Below are positions 16,738-24,612 of a stretch of 41,948 bases of DNA, piece by piece. Source of the stretch: a candidate division TA06 bacterium (GTDB lineage Bacteria; Ratteibacteria; UBA8468; MWAK01). Each line of letters begins with the position of its first letter. Position 1 is the stretch's first letter. The notes beneath the pieces were generated by a model. The model saw only the letters and a list, made by a program, of their open reading frames with translations, did not search any database and was not told where the DNA came from. The translations under genes were made by a program, and so were the position numbers. Location: NCBI GenBank assembly GCA_022704925.1, contig JAKJFK010000001.1, positions 1-41,948 on the forward strand. The letters run 5' to 3'.

Positions 16738-17853
16738 ATGAAGAAGGTTTCGATCGTTTCCACCAGCAGGGGAACGGCCGCCGGACTGCAGGAGGCCCTG
16801 GACCGGCTCGGCGGCCTGGCGCGTTTCGTCACCCGGGGCGACCGGGTCATGGTTAAGCCCAACCTGAACGGCGACTGCGTCACCGACCTCGGTCTTACCG
16901 AGGCGCTTATCCGCCTTCTGCTCGATCTGGCGCCGAAGGAGGTCTTTATCGCCGAGTCGACTTTCGGTGACGCCGCCAATACCCGCTTCTTCTTCCAGAA
17001 GAGCGGGTACGCCGAGCTGGCCGGCCGCTATGGGCTCCGGCTGGTCAACCTGAACGAGTCGGAGGCCGTCGAGACGCCGGTGGCCCGGCCGCTGGCGCTG
17101 GAGAAGCTCAAGCTGGCCCGGGAGGTCTTCGAGGCCGACCGCCTCATCAACCTGCCCAAGATGAAGGTCCACTACGCCACCGGCGTCTCCCTGGCCCTGA
17201 AGAATCTCAAGGGACTGCTGGTCGGCGATGAGAAGAAACATTTTCACGACGTCGGCCTCGACCGGGCCATCGTCGACCTGAACAACACCGTTCCGGTCCA
17301 TCTCAACATAGTTGACGCGATCACCGGCATGGAGCGCCTGGGTCCGCATGGCGGCGACCTGGTCCGGCCGGACCTGCTGATCGCCGGCGCCGCGGCCTGG
17401 CGGACCGACTGCGTCGGAATCCGGGTCATGGATTACGAGCTGAAAGAGGTCGGCCACCTGGCCCGGTATCTTGAGGTCAACGGGCTCGACCCGGCGGATG
17501 TCGAACTGGCCGGCCTCGGGATCGAGGCGGCGCGCCATCCCTTCAAGAAGGTGAACATGGCCAACCTGCTGCCGCCGAATATCAGGGTGCGGCAGCGGAA
17601 CGCCTGCTGCGCCTGCCTGAACGCCCTCATCCTCTCCGGCCGATTCCTGGAGCGGCCGCCGGCCGCACCGGTTGAGGTTTGCCTTGGCTCCCTCCCGGAG
17701 GCGTCCGTGGCCGGCTGTCCGCAGATTGCCTTCGGCAACTGCGCCGTCAAAAGGTGCGGTCCGGGTCTGCCGAAGGTCGAAGGCTGCCCTCCTTATCCCT
17801 TCGAGTTGAAGAAGGTGCTGGAAAGAAATTTCAAAAAAGCCGAAGGGAATTGA
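16738..17853 (+). CDS. DUF362 domain protein with C-terminal cysteine cluster
   Basis: A 371-residue member of the DUF362 family, whose reaction is not established. VMVKPNLNGDCVTD near residue 38 and LINLPKMKVHYATG followed by LALKNLKGLL are the diagnostic segments. The C-terminal quarter is cysteine-rich: CCACLNAL, then VAGCPQIAFGNCAVKRCG and EGCPPYP, suggesting an iron-sulfur or zinc site, although no ferredoxin CxxCxxCxxxC motif is present. ATG 16738 follows GGAGG; the frame is open from 16663 without a better start. A URO-D paralogue follows 57 bp later, and an association with that chemistry is possible but unproven. No signal peptide. Confidence 0.75.
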   Translation: MKKVSIVSTSRGTAAGLQEALDRLGGLARFVTRGDRVMVKPNLNGDCVTDLGLTEALIRLLLDLAPKEVFIAESTFGDAANTRFFFQKSGYAELAGRYGLRLVNLNESEAVETPVARPLALEKLKLAREVFEADRLINLPKMKVHYATGVSLALKNLKGLLVGDEKKHFHDVGLDRAIVDLNNTVPVHLNIVDAITGMERLGPHGGDLVRPDLLIAGAAAWRTDCVGIRVMDYELKEVGHLARYLEVNGLDPADVELAGLGIEAARHPFKKVNMANLLPPNIRVRQRNACCACLNALILSGRFLERPPAAPVEVCLGSLPEASVAGCPQIAFGNCAVKRCGPGLPKVEGCPPYPFELKKVLERNFKKAEGN

Positions 17854-17910
17854 AAAAAGGAAATCAATTCCTATGTTACCGATTTCCAATCACTGTTGAC
17901 GGAGCAGGAA

Positions 17911-19053
17911 ATGTCGATACTGGATAACCTGCGTGAAAAACACCGGGTTAAATTGTCAGAATCGTCCAGGCGCAAAGAGATATCCTTTTCATTCCGGGAG
18001 CCGGACCGGGTCCCCATCCGGATAAGCGCCGCCGGCAGTTATTACGCTCACATGTTCGGGTACAACATCAAGGATTATTACCAGGAAGCGGATGTCCAGG
18101 TGGATACCCAGCTGCGCGGAATAGAATGGCGGTTGGAGAATCTTAAGGATGATAACACCGACACGGAAATACACCTTGACATCGGTCCGATTTCGGAAGG
18201 CCTGGTCTTCGATTGCCCGATCGAAAGGCCCGACGGGACTTCTCCACGGATCGTGCCCATTCTTAAGGATGAACATGATTTCGCGGAATTGCGGGTCCCG
18301 GACCCGAAACGTCTCAAGGGACTGGAGTGGTTGGACCGCCGGTTCGAGGATTTTTACCGGGCGGCGGCCCGAAGGGGAGTCAACCTGTCCAGAAGCGGTC
18401 CCCGGTTGAATATACACCCACCTTTGTCCGCCGCCTGCGCCATCATGGAACCCGCCCGGGTGTACTTGTTGATGGCTTTGAAGCCGAAAACCGTGAAAGA
18501 GTTGTTCGCCAAGATGTTTGACACCTTCTGCGCACTGGTTGATTATTACGACGAACGTTATGGCGTCCGGACCGAAACCCTGGGGCTTGCCAACGACAAC
18601 ACCTGTTTTATTTCCAACGCCATGTATGTCTGCCAGGTCCTTTCGTACGACAAGGCCCTGTACGAACGATACGGGTTGAAAGGCCGCTCGATGCATACCG
18701 ACGGTCCCTCGGACCATAACTTCAAGACGTTTTGCGAGGAATTCAAGCTGAACGTTATGGACATCGGCGGTTGGAGTTCCATCGACGCCGCCGTTGCGGC
18801 CATGAAGGGCAAAGTCGTCATTCACGGCGGTCTTAATTGCAAGGACGTTTACGGGTCCTTGACCGACGCGGTCAAAAGAAAGATCAGGCATGCGATAAGG
18901 GTGGCCGGACCGGGCGGCGCGTATGAATTTGCCATCGGCGGGGAAACTTATGTGGGCGTCCCCGCGGGAACGCTCATCGACCTGGTGAATTACGTAAAGA
19001 CGGTCGGTAAATATCCGTTAAGCGGCGGGACGGAATCAACTCCTGGTTCCTGA
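17911..19053 (+). CDS. URO-D-fold protein C, divergent
   Basis: A 380-residue protein whose central and C-terminal parts resemble the URO-D/methyltransferase barrel. It has FREPDRVPIRISAAGSYY near the start, ETLGLANDNTCF, then MHTDGPSDH at residues 261-269 and VVIHGGLNCKDV, with a closing GGETYVGVPAGT. The metal-site position reads H262-T-D264-G, as in paralogue A, but the rest of the gene is the most diverged of the six. No HemE arginine motif. ATG 17911 has GGAG six bases upstream; a TTG at 17896 is also in frame. The sequence looks somewhat less G+C-rich than its neighbours, which may indicate a separate origin. Reaction and substrate unknown. Confidence 0.65.
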   Translation: MSILDNLREKHRVKLSESSRRKEISFSFREPDRVPIRISAAGSYYAHMFGYNIKDYYQEADVQVDTQLRGIEWRLENLKDDNTDTEIHLDIGPISEGLVFDCPIERPDGTSPRIVPILKDEHDFAELRVPDPKRLKGLEWLDRRFEDFYRAAARRGVNLSRSGPRLNIHPPLSAACAIMEPARVYLLMALKPKTVKELFAKMFDTFCALVDYYDERYGVRTETLGLANDNTCFISNAMYVCQVLSYDKALYERYGLKGRSMHTDGPSDHNFKTFCEEFKLNVMDIGGWSSIDAAVAAMKGKVVIHGGLNCKDVYGSLTDAVKRKIRHAIRVAGPGGAYEFAIGGETYVGVPAGTLIDLVNYVKTVGKYPLSGGTESTPGS

Positions 19054-19166
19054 CGGTTCGGTTCCCGGCCCGCCGCCGGATTGAAACGCGCCCTCCGGTA
19101 CGGTTTCCCGCCTGTCAGCCGATCGTTTCAAGTATCGTTTCGCCGGCCGCCCGGTTCCGCTCTTTT

Positions 19167-19280
19167 TTAAAGCAGTTCCTGCTCTGTCCCGGCAATGGCC
19201 GCCTCGATCATCCCGACGCCCTTGAGGGCCAGCTCCTCTTTGATGACCTTGAGGGTGGCGGCGGCCGACAGGGTTGAAGG
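19167..19280 (-). pseudogene. Relic of a class III aminotransferase 3' end with internal deletion
   Basis: Read on the minus strand, this encodes a fragment ending AAATLKVIKEELALKG then VGMIEAAIAGTEQELL and a stop (19167-19169). It matches two separated parts of the intact aminotransferase at 24613-25959: the last 25 or so codons (24613 onward) at about 90% nucleotide identity by eye, and the region around 24945-24970. The junction falls where both parts share a CTCCTCnTTGATGACC sequence, and 261 bases (87 codons) are missing, which keeps frame. No 5' portion or start codon is present. It therefore looks like a decayed partial duplicate, not an expressed gene. It lies between URO-D C and the histidine kinase. 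Confidence 0.8.
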
Positions 19281-19334
19281 CCGGCCCCGGGCCGGTACCC
19301 CAGCCATCACCCTGACTTTTCAAGGCTGGTTTTC

Positions 19335-19363
19335 TTGACCACCGGCTTTCGGGATGATAGTAT
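19335..19363 (+). promoter_or_regulatory. Promoter candidate for the histidine kinase operon
   Basis: TTGACC (19335-19340), 17-base spacer, TAGTAT (19358-19363). The predicted start near 19370 leaves a leader of about 135 bases before GTG 19507. Confidence 0.45.
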
Positions 19364-19435
19364 TAAAAGATAGCCTGCCGCCGATTTTCAGCCCGATTGA
19401 CGTTTTCAGCCCCGGGCAAAGGGCCGGTTTTGGCA

Positions 19436-19462
19436 GTCCCGGTGAAAGGCCGTTTCCGGGAC
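19436..19462 (+). other. Hairpin in the leader of the histidine kinase gene
   Basis: GTCCCGG (19436-19442) pairs with CCGGGAC (19456-19462) around 13 bases. It lies 44 bases before the start codon and could affect translation or be an attenuator; no known riboswitch was recognised. Confidence 0.35.
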
Positions 19463-19506
19463 CGGCGGCCCGGGTTCAATCTTACTGAGGTGTCCGAGGC
19501 GATAGC

Positions 19507-21471
19507 GTGAAACTTAAGACGAAGCTCTTCCTTATCTTCACCTCCACCTCCATCCTGATCATTTTCACCTTCGGAACGATTATCTACAAGCGGCTCTGGA
19601 ACGAGCAGCTGGCCCTGATCCAGGCGAACCTCTCCCAGCAGCTTCAGAATTTCGATTTCTCCCTGAAGAATTTCTTTGCCGAGGTGGAGGGCGACGTCAA
19701 CGCCCTGGCGCAGAATGAGGTGGTCCGTTCCCGGGATGACAGCCAGTTCACCAGTTTCCTGCAGGCCAACGAAAAGAACTTCCGGTATAACTACTCGGAA
19801 CTCGAAAAAAAGATCATCCGGATCTTCAATGCCTACCGGCTTACGCACCCTTACGTGAATTCGGTTTACATGGGCCGGGAGAACGGCAGCATGGTGCGCT
19901 CCCATCCCTGGAACCGACCCATCCGCTACGATCCCCGGCAACGCCCCTGGTATATTCTGGGAAAGAAGAATCCGGCCCGGGTTGTTACGACCGAGGCCTA
20001 CCCGTCCCTGACGACCAGCGACATCAACCTCGGTTTCGAGAAGGCCCTTCTTGACGAAAAGGGACGCGTGTACGGGGTGGTGGGCATCGACGTCACGCTG
20101 GTCAACCTGACCGATTACATGGTCAACTTCCAGGTCCGTCCCGCCGGAACCATTTTTCTGGTTGACCGGAACGGCGTGATCATGGCCAGCCAGGCGGCCG
20201 GCCTGCAGGGCCGGAAGATCGGTGAGTATGCGCCGGCGCTCCCGTCCCTCCTGGCCCGGGACGAGCGCGAGATCGCTCCCATCGAGATCCGGGGGCGCCG
20301 CCATTTCCTCTTTCACCGTAAATTTGCCGAGCAGGATTGGAGAATCGTCGTTCTGATCCCGGCGGCCAACATTGAAAAAATGATCGGCGATCACGTCCTC
20401 TGGATGGTTCTGAGCCTTTGCCTGGGCCTGGCCCTGCTCAGCCTGCTCACCCTTTCGGGTCTCCACCTTTTTGTCATTCATCCGCTCAAGAAGCTCACCG
20501 AAGGGGTCGATTTCATAACCCGGACCGGTGACCTGGGCCGCCGCATCGGCATCGCCTCACGCGATGAGCTCGGCACCCTGGCCAGCTCCTTCGACCAGAT
20601 GGTCGCCACCCTGGAAGAATCCCAGCGTTCGCTTCAGGTGAAGGAGAAGGTCCTGACCGAATACCGCGACCATCTCGAGGAACTGGTTCGGCAGCGGACG
20701 CGGGAACTGGAGGCGACCCTCGGAGAACTGGCGGTGGCCAAGGAAAAGGCCGAGGCGGCCGACCGCTTGAAGTCGGCCTTCCTGGCCACCATGTCGCACG
20801 AATTGAGGACGCCGCTTAACTCGATCATCGGATTCACCGGGATTATTCTCCAGGAATTGGCCGGCCCCCTGAACGAGGAGCAGCGCAAGCAGCTCGGCAT
20901 GGTGCGCGACAGCTCGCGCCACCTGCTGGCCCTGATCAACGATGTCCTGGATATCTCGAAGATAGAGGCGGAGCAGCTGGAGATACGCAACGAACCTTTT
21001 GACCTGCGGGCCTCGATTCTCAAGGTCGCCGGAATCGTGAGGCCGCTGGCCGAAAAGAAACAGGTTGACCTGCGCCTGGAAATTGCCGCGGAGATCGGGA
21101 GGTTCTCGAGCGACTCGCGCCGGGTCGAGCAGGTGCTGCTGAACCTGCTGAACAACGCCATAAAATTTACCGAGCGGGGGTGGGTGCAGCTCACGGCCGC
21201 CCTTGCCGCGGAAGGGAACGGCACCGCGGTCCGGATCTCGGTTGCCGATACCGGCATCGGAATCAAGGCCGAAGACCTCGGCAAATTGTTCCAGCCCTTC
21301 CGGCAGATCGATTCCGGCCTCGCGCGCCAGCACGAGGGTACCGGGTTGGGGCTGGTCATCTGCCGGCGGCTGGCCGGGTTGCTGGGCGGGGAAATCCGGG
21401 TGACCAGCGAGTTGGGCAAGGGGAGCGTTTTCACTTTCATCCTGCCGGTACCGTCAGCGGAGACCCCATGA
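19507..21471 (+). CDS. Membrane sensor histidine kinase (Cache-like sensor, HAMP, HisKA, HATPase)
   Basis: A 654-residue transmembrane kinase. One membrane segment at about residues 7-27, a large extracytoplasmic region (about 30-295) with RPWYILGKK and VYGVVGIDVTL typical of double-Cache sensors, a second membrane segment about 297-320, HAMP, a coiled coil, then HisKA with the phospho-acceptor His431 in MSHELRTPLNS, and HATPase with the N box around N549-N550 (NNAIKFT), DTGIGIK and GTGLGLVI. It should autophosphorylate on sensing a small extracellular ligand. GTG 19507 has GAGG seven bases upstream. The adjacent receiver overlaps by four bases (ATGA), so that protein is the obvious phosphate acceptor. 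The ligand is not predictable. Confidence 0.9.
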   Translation: MKLKTKLFLIFTSTSILIIFTFGTIIYKRLWNEQLALIQANLSQQLQNFDFSLKNFFAEVEGDVNALAQNEVVRSRDDSQFTSFLQANEKNFRYNYSELEKKIIRIFNAYRLTHPYVNSVYMGRENGSMVRSHPWNRPIRYDPRQRPWYILGKKNPARVVTTEAYPSLTTSDINLGFEKALLDEKGRVYGVVGIDVTLVNLTDYMVNFQVRPAGTIFLVDRNGVIMASQAAGLQGRKIGEYAPALPSLLARDEREIAPIEIRGRRHFLFHRKFAEQDWRIVVLIPAANIEKMIGDHVLWMVLSLCLGLALLSLLTLSGLHLFVIHPLKKLTEGVDFITRTGDLGRRIGIASRDELGTLASSFDQMVATLEESQRSLQVKEKVLTEYRDHLEELVRQRTRELEATLGELAVAKEKAEAADRLKSAFLATMSHELRTPLNSIIGFTGIILQELAGPLNEEQRKQLGMVRDSSRHLLALINDVLDISKIEAEQLEIRNEPFDLRASILKVAGIVRPLAEKKQVDLRLEIAAEIGRFSSDSRRVEQVLLNLLNNAIKFTERGWVQLTAALAAEGNGTAVRISVADTGIGIKAEDLGKLFQPFRQIDSGLARQHEGTGLGLVICRRLAGLLGGEIRVTSELGKGSVFTFILPVPSAETP

Positions 21472-21839
21472 AGAAAAGGATTCTCCTTATTGAAGACAAC
21501 GAACAAAACCGTTACCTGGCCGCTTTTCTGCTCGAAGCGCGCGGCTATGAGGTCCTCCAGGCCGCCGATGGAATCCGGGGCATCGAAATGGCCGGCAGCC
21601 TCCGGCCGGAGTTGATCCTGCTCGACATCCAGCTTCCCGGAATGGACGGGTACGCGGTCGCCCGCGAATTGCGCGCCAACCCCGCGCTCAAGACCATCCC
21701 GATCGTGGCGGTGACCTCTTACGCGATGGCCGGCGACCGGGAAAAATCGCTGGCCGCCGGCTGCAACGGCTACATCGAAAAACCGATCAACCCGGAAACC
21801 TTCGCGGCCGAAGTGGCATCTTACCTGGAAAAGGATTGA
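21468..21839 (+). CDS. Single-domain response regulator (CheY-like)
   Basis: A 123-residue receiver with no output domain. Acidic pocket E9-D10, phospho-acceptor D53 in [12 protein letters not shown], the Thr of VAVTSYAM and the Lys of YIEKPINPE are all in place. It starts at ATG 21468 inside the kinase stop codon (ATGA overlap), so translation is coupled. It probably relays phosphate or acts through protein contact, as in DivK- and CheY-type relays, and may pass the signal to the HD-GYP protein encoded next. It resembles the receiver domain of that protein (both begin MKKRI), suggesting duplication. Confidence 0.9.
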   Translation: MKKRILLIEDNEQNRYLAAFLLEARGYEVLQAADGIRGIEMAGSLRPELILLDIQLPGMDGYAVARELRANPALKTIPIVAVTSYAMAGDREKSLAAGCNGYIEKPINPETFAAEVASYLEKD

Positions 21840-21853
21840 AAGGAGATCTCTTC

Positions 21854-22997
21854 ATGAAGAAGCGGATAATGATCGTGGACGACAAGGAGGAAAACCTTTA
21901 TTTCCTGAACGCTTTGCTGCAGGGGTACGGCTACGAAGTTGTTGCCGCCGCGCACGGCGCCGAGGCTCTCGAAAAGGCCCGGTCGCAGCCGCCGGATCTG
22001 ATTATTTCGGATATCCTGATGCCGGTGATGGACGGGTTCGCCCTCTGCCGGAACTGGAAGAAGGACGAGCGATTGAAGCCGGTGCCGTTTGTTTTTTTAC
22101 ACCGCCACCTACACCGACGAGCGGGATCGGGATTTCGCGCTCAGCCTGGGCGCGGAGCGTTTTGTCGTCAAGCCGACGGAGCCCGACTCGCTGATGGGGA
22201 TCATCGAGGAGACCCTTCGGCAGAGCGCGGCGGCCGTTCCGAAGACGCCGCCCCGGCCCGCGGGCAAGAAGTCCCAAGAGGAGACCGTTTACCTGAGGCA
22301 ATACAATGAAGCGATTATCCGCAAGCTGGAAGACAAGATGGAGCAGCTGGAGCAGGTCAACCGAAAGCTGGAACAGAACATTGCCGAGCGGAAGCGGGCC
22401 GAGGCGGGTTTGCAGACCAGTTACGAAAAGCTGCAGAAAATGATAGACGAGACGATCGAAGCCCTGGGCAAAATGGGTGAAATGCGCGATCCGTACACGG
22501 CCGGACACCAGAGCCGGGTGGCCAGGCTGGCGGTGACCATCGCCCGGGAGACGGGGGCGCTGGAAAAGGAGATGATGGTCATCGGCTTGCTTCATGACGT
22601 GGGCAAGATAATCGTACCGGTCGAAATCCTGACCAAGCCCGGCAAGCTGACCGAGGTGGAGTTTCAGATGATCCAGCCCCACAGCCAGGCCGGTTATGAC
22701 ATCCTGTACGGCATTGAATTTCCCTGGCCGGTCGCGCTTACGGTATTGCAGCACCACGAACGCATGAATGGTTCCGGATATCCCAACCGGCTGGCCGGGA
22801 ACCAGATAATCATGGAAGCCAGAATACTGGCGGTGGCCGACGTGGTGGAGGCCATGGCTTCGCATCGTCCCTACCGGCTGGCGGTGGGTACTGAGAATGC
22901 CCTGGAAGAAATCTCCGGAAACCGCGGCGTGCTTTACGATCCCAGGGTCGTGGATGCCTGCCTGGGGGTCTTCCGAAAAGGGTTCAAGTTCGATTGA
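21854..22997 (+). pseudogene. Receiver/HD-GYP c-di-GMP phosphodiesterase, frame broken at a T7 run
   Basis: The first frame (from ATG 21854, behind AAAGGAGA) encodes a receiver domain to about residue 81, with D53 in [12 protein letters not shown]. Family logic then expects [14 protein letters not shown], but that continuation lies in the +1 frame, reached only by skipping one T in the run 22092-22098. The second frame gives the end of the receiver, a coiled coil and an HD-GYP domain with the HD pair in GLLHDVGK, a later HH-x2-NGSGYP and DPRVVDACL, complete to the stop at 22995-22997. Joined, it would be an intact two-domain regulator hydrolysing cyclic-di-GMP. A real mutation, a sequencing error, or slippage could each explain this. 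Confidence 0.8.
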
Positions 22998-23090
22998 GGC
23001 CTTTGCAGCCGGGCGGGTCTTCCACCGGGGGCGTTGTGATTTCGGGGTCCCGGTTTGGCCGGCCGGACTGATTACTTGAGGAGACCGGGC

Positions 23091-23960
23091 ATGCCTCTCA
23101 ACAAAATACTGCACCTGACCAGCGGCGACTGCGCCGGCGGTCTTCTGGCCCGATCCGGCCTCGAGGGTGAGATCTTCGTCTGGCACGACATCCTTTACGA
23201 CGGCCCCCGCCGGCCCGGCTGGCCGGACGAGGCGATCCTGGCCGCCCGGGCGCGGTTCATCGAGGCGCAGACCGGCCGGGGTTTGAGCCGGGAGAAAATC
23301 CTGAAGTCCTTCCGCTGCCAGTACGCCAGGCTCCGAACGGAAGCCGGGTACGGGAGGATCGTGCTCTGGTTTGACGCCTGTCTCTTCGACCAGTCCATGC
23401 TCGTCCACATCCTGGTCTGCCTGCTGGAGCTGAACCGGACCGAAAATGTCGAATTGCTCTGCCTGGACGCTTTCCCAGGCATTGTTCCCTTCCACGGTCT
23501 CGGACAGCTGACGGCCGCCCAGCTGCTCTCCGTGTACGGCCGGCGCCGGCCGGTGACCGAAGCCCAGTTTCTCTTCGCGAAGCGGGTGGATGCGGCCTTC
23601 GCCCTCCAGGATAAACAGGCCTTCGCCGAACTGGCGGCCGGCGTCGGCGCGCCCCTGCCCTGGGTGCCGGCCGCCGTGGCCCGCTGGCTGCAGGAACAGC
23701 CGGACGGAGCGGACGGCCTGGGCCGGCTGGAACGGCTGGCGCTGGAGGCGGTCCGCAACGGGAAGAACCGGCCGCGCGAGATCTTCGCGGCGGCGGCCGC
23801 CGGCGACACCCCGCCCCAGTTCTGGGGTGACACGACGCTCTGGGCGAAGATAAACTCGCTGGCTGACAAGGAGCTGGTGTTGATAGAAGGTCCGTCGCCG
23901 CGCCTGCCCCAGTGGGAGGCCGGCCTCGACCTGGACCGTTTTCAGATAACCCCGGCTTGA
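23091..23960 (+). CDS. DUF1835 domain protein, function unknown
   Basis: A 289-residue soluble protein. Residues 1-120 match the DUF1835 family: an opening ILHLTSGDCAGGLLARSGL, VWHDILYDGP, and a later IVLWFDACLFDQSM. The C-terminal half has an extended helical region with WGDTTLWAKINSLADKELV, compatible with the DUF3658-type tail that often accompanies this domain. The reaction is not known. ATG 23091 has GAGGAGA seven bases upstream; an upstream in-frame start at 23055 is less likely. It follows the signalling genes but has no visible link to them. No terminator with a T tract was seen at its end, where it meets a convergent gene. Confidence 0.7.
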   Translation: MPLNKILHLTSGDCAGGLLARSGLEGEIFVWHDILYDGPRRPGWPDEAILAARARFIEAQTGRGLSREKILKSFRCQYARLRTEAGYGRIVLWFDACLFDQSMLVHILVCLLELNRTENVELLCLDAFPGIVPFHGLGQLTAAQLLSVYGRRRPVTEAQFLFAKRVDAAFALQDKQAFAELAAGVGAPLPWVPAAVARWLQEQPDGADGLGRLERLALEAVRNGKNRPREIFAAAAAGDTPPQFWGDTTLWAKINSLADKELVLIEGPSPRLPQWEAGLDLDRFQITPA

Positions 23961-23978
23961 TAAGAACTTATTTCCGCT

Positions 23979-24500
23979 TTATTCCTTTTTGACCAAACCC
24001 GCCCGATCATTTTCAGCCCTTTTACCGCCGGCCGCCTGGAGGTAGAGGACAGCGGCCGGGATGAAGGCCAGCAGACAGACCAGGTAAACGGCGCCGCCGC
24101 TGATTTTTCCGTGGAGCGGGTTGGCCGTCAGCGGATAGAAGGGGCGGATGTCGGAGTAGAGGGGGGCGTCCAGCAGGACGTGGAACCAGGCGCCGAGCAG
24201 GGCGGAGATCGCCATGATCCGAAAATCCGGCCGGTAGGGGAGGCGCAGGCGGTTCATCAGCCGCCGGAGGTGTCTTCGACCCGCGAAGGCGAGGGCCGCC
24301 CAGCCGATTCCCACCAGGCTCCCGAAGAGGAGGGTGTGGGCGTAACCGTGGAGGGGATACTTCAGGCCGAATGAGATCACGGCCAGGGGTTCCAGGTCGA
24401 TCGCCAGGTTGGAGAGCAGGAAGACCGGCAGGTCGAGGCGTTCTTTCAGGGGCAGGGCGAGGCAGGCGCCGGGTCCGAAGTGGAACGGAGTGAAAGGCAT
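23979..24500 (-). CDS. Small integral membrane protein, YdjM/DUF457-like metal-dependent hydrolase family
   Basis: A 173-residue protein with about four hydrophobic segments. The start MPFTPFHFGPG, the polar HGYAHTLLFG and the WFHVLLDAPLYSD segment place histidines and acids at membrane ends, as in inner-membrane proteins annotated as YdjM-like or LexA-regulated metal-dependent hydrolases. AAAGGAAG precedes the ATG. It lies downstream of the aminotransferase on the same strand but is separated by 112 bases containing a strong hairpin, so co-transcription is uncertain. It converges with the DUF1835 gene. The catalytic assignment is from family labels only and is weak. Confidence 0.6.
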   Translation of the reverse strand: MPFTPFHFGPGACLALPLKERLDLPVFLLSNLAIDLEPLAVISFGLKYPLHGYAHTLLFGSLVGIGWAALAFAGRRHLRRLMNRLRLPYRPDFRIMAISALLGAWFHVLLDAPLYSDIRPFYPLTANPLHGKISGGAVYLVCLLAFIPAAVLYLQAAGGKRAENDRAGLVKKE

Positions 24501-24547
24501 CGGCTTCTTCCTTTCTTCAAGCGGACCGACGGCCCGGGCTTCCCGGC

Positions 24548-24580
24548 CCCGGGCGGCCGTCAGGATTCCGGCCGCCCGGG
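24548..24580 (-). terminator. Perfect 12-bp GC hairpin downstream of the aminotransferase
   Basis: CCCGGGCGGCCG (24548-24559) pairs with CGGCCGCCCGGG (24569-24580) around a 9-base loop. It lies 33 bases after the aminotransferase stop on the minus strand and is the strongest stem noticed in the window. No T tract follows; further GC stems overlap it on the downstream side (GACGGCC with GGCCGTC). Confidence 0.45.
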
Positions 24581-24612
24581 ACTGCTTCGAAGCGGTTTTC
24601 TCCGCCGAAGCC

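Noticed and set aside
22092-22099. T-TTT-TTA looks like a canonical -1 slippery heptamer
   Set aside because: The TTT and TTA codons are in the right phase for -1 slippage, but the continuation needs +1 (22089 frame versus 21854 frame). A -1 shift gives an unrelated frame, so programmed -1 frameshifting does not explain it.
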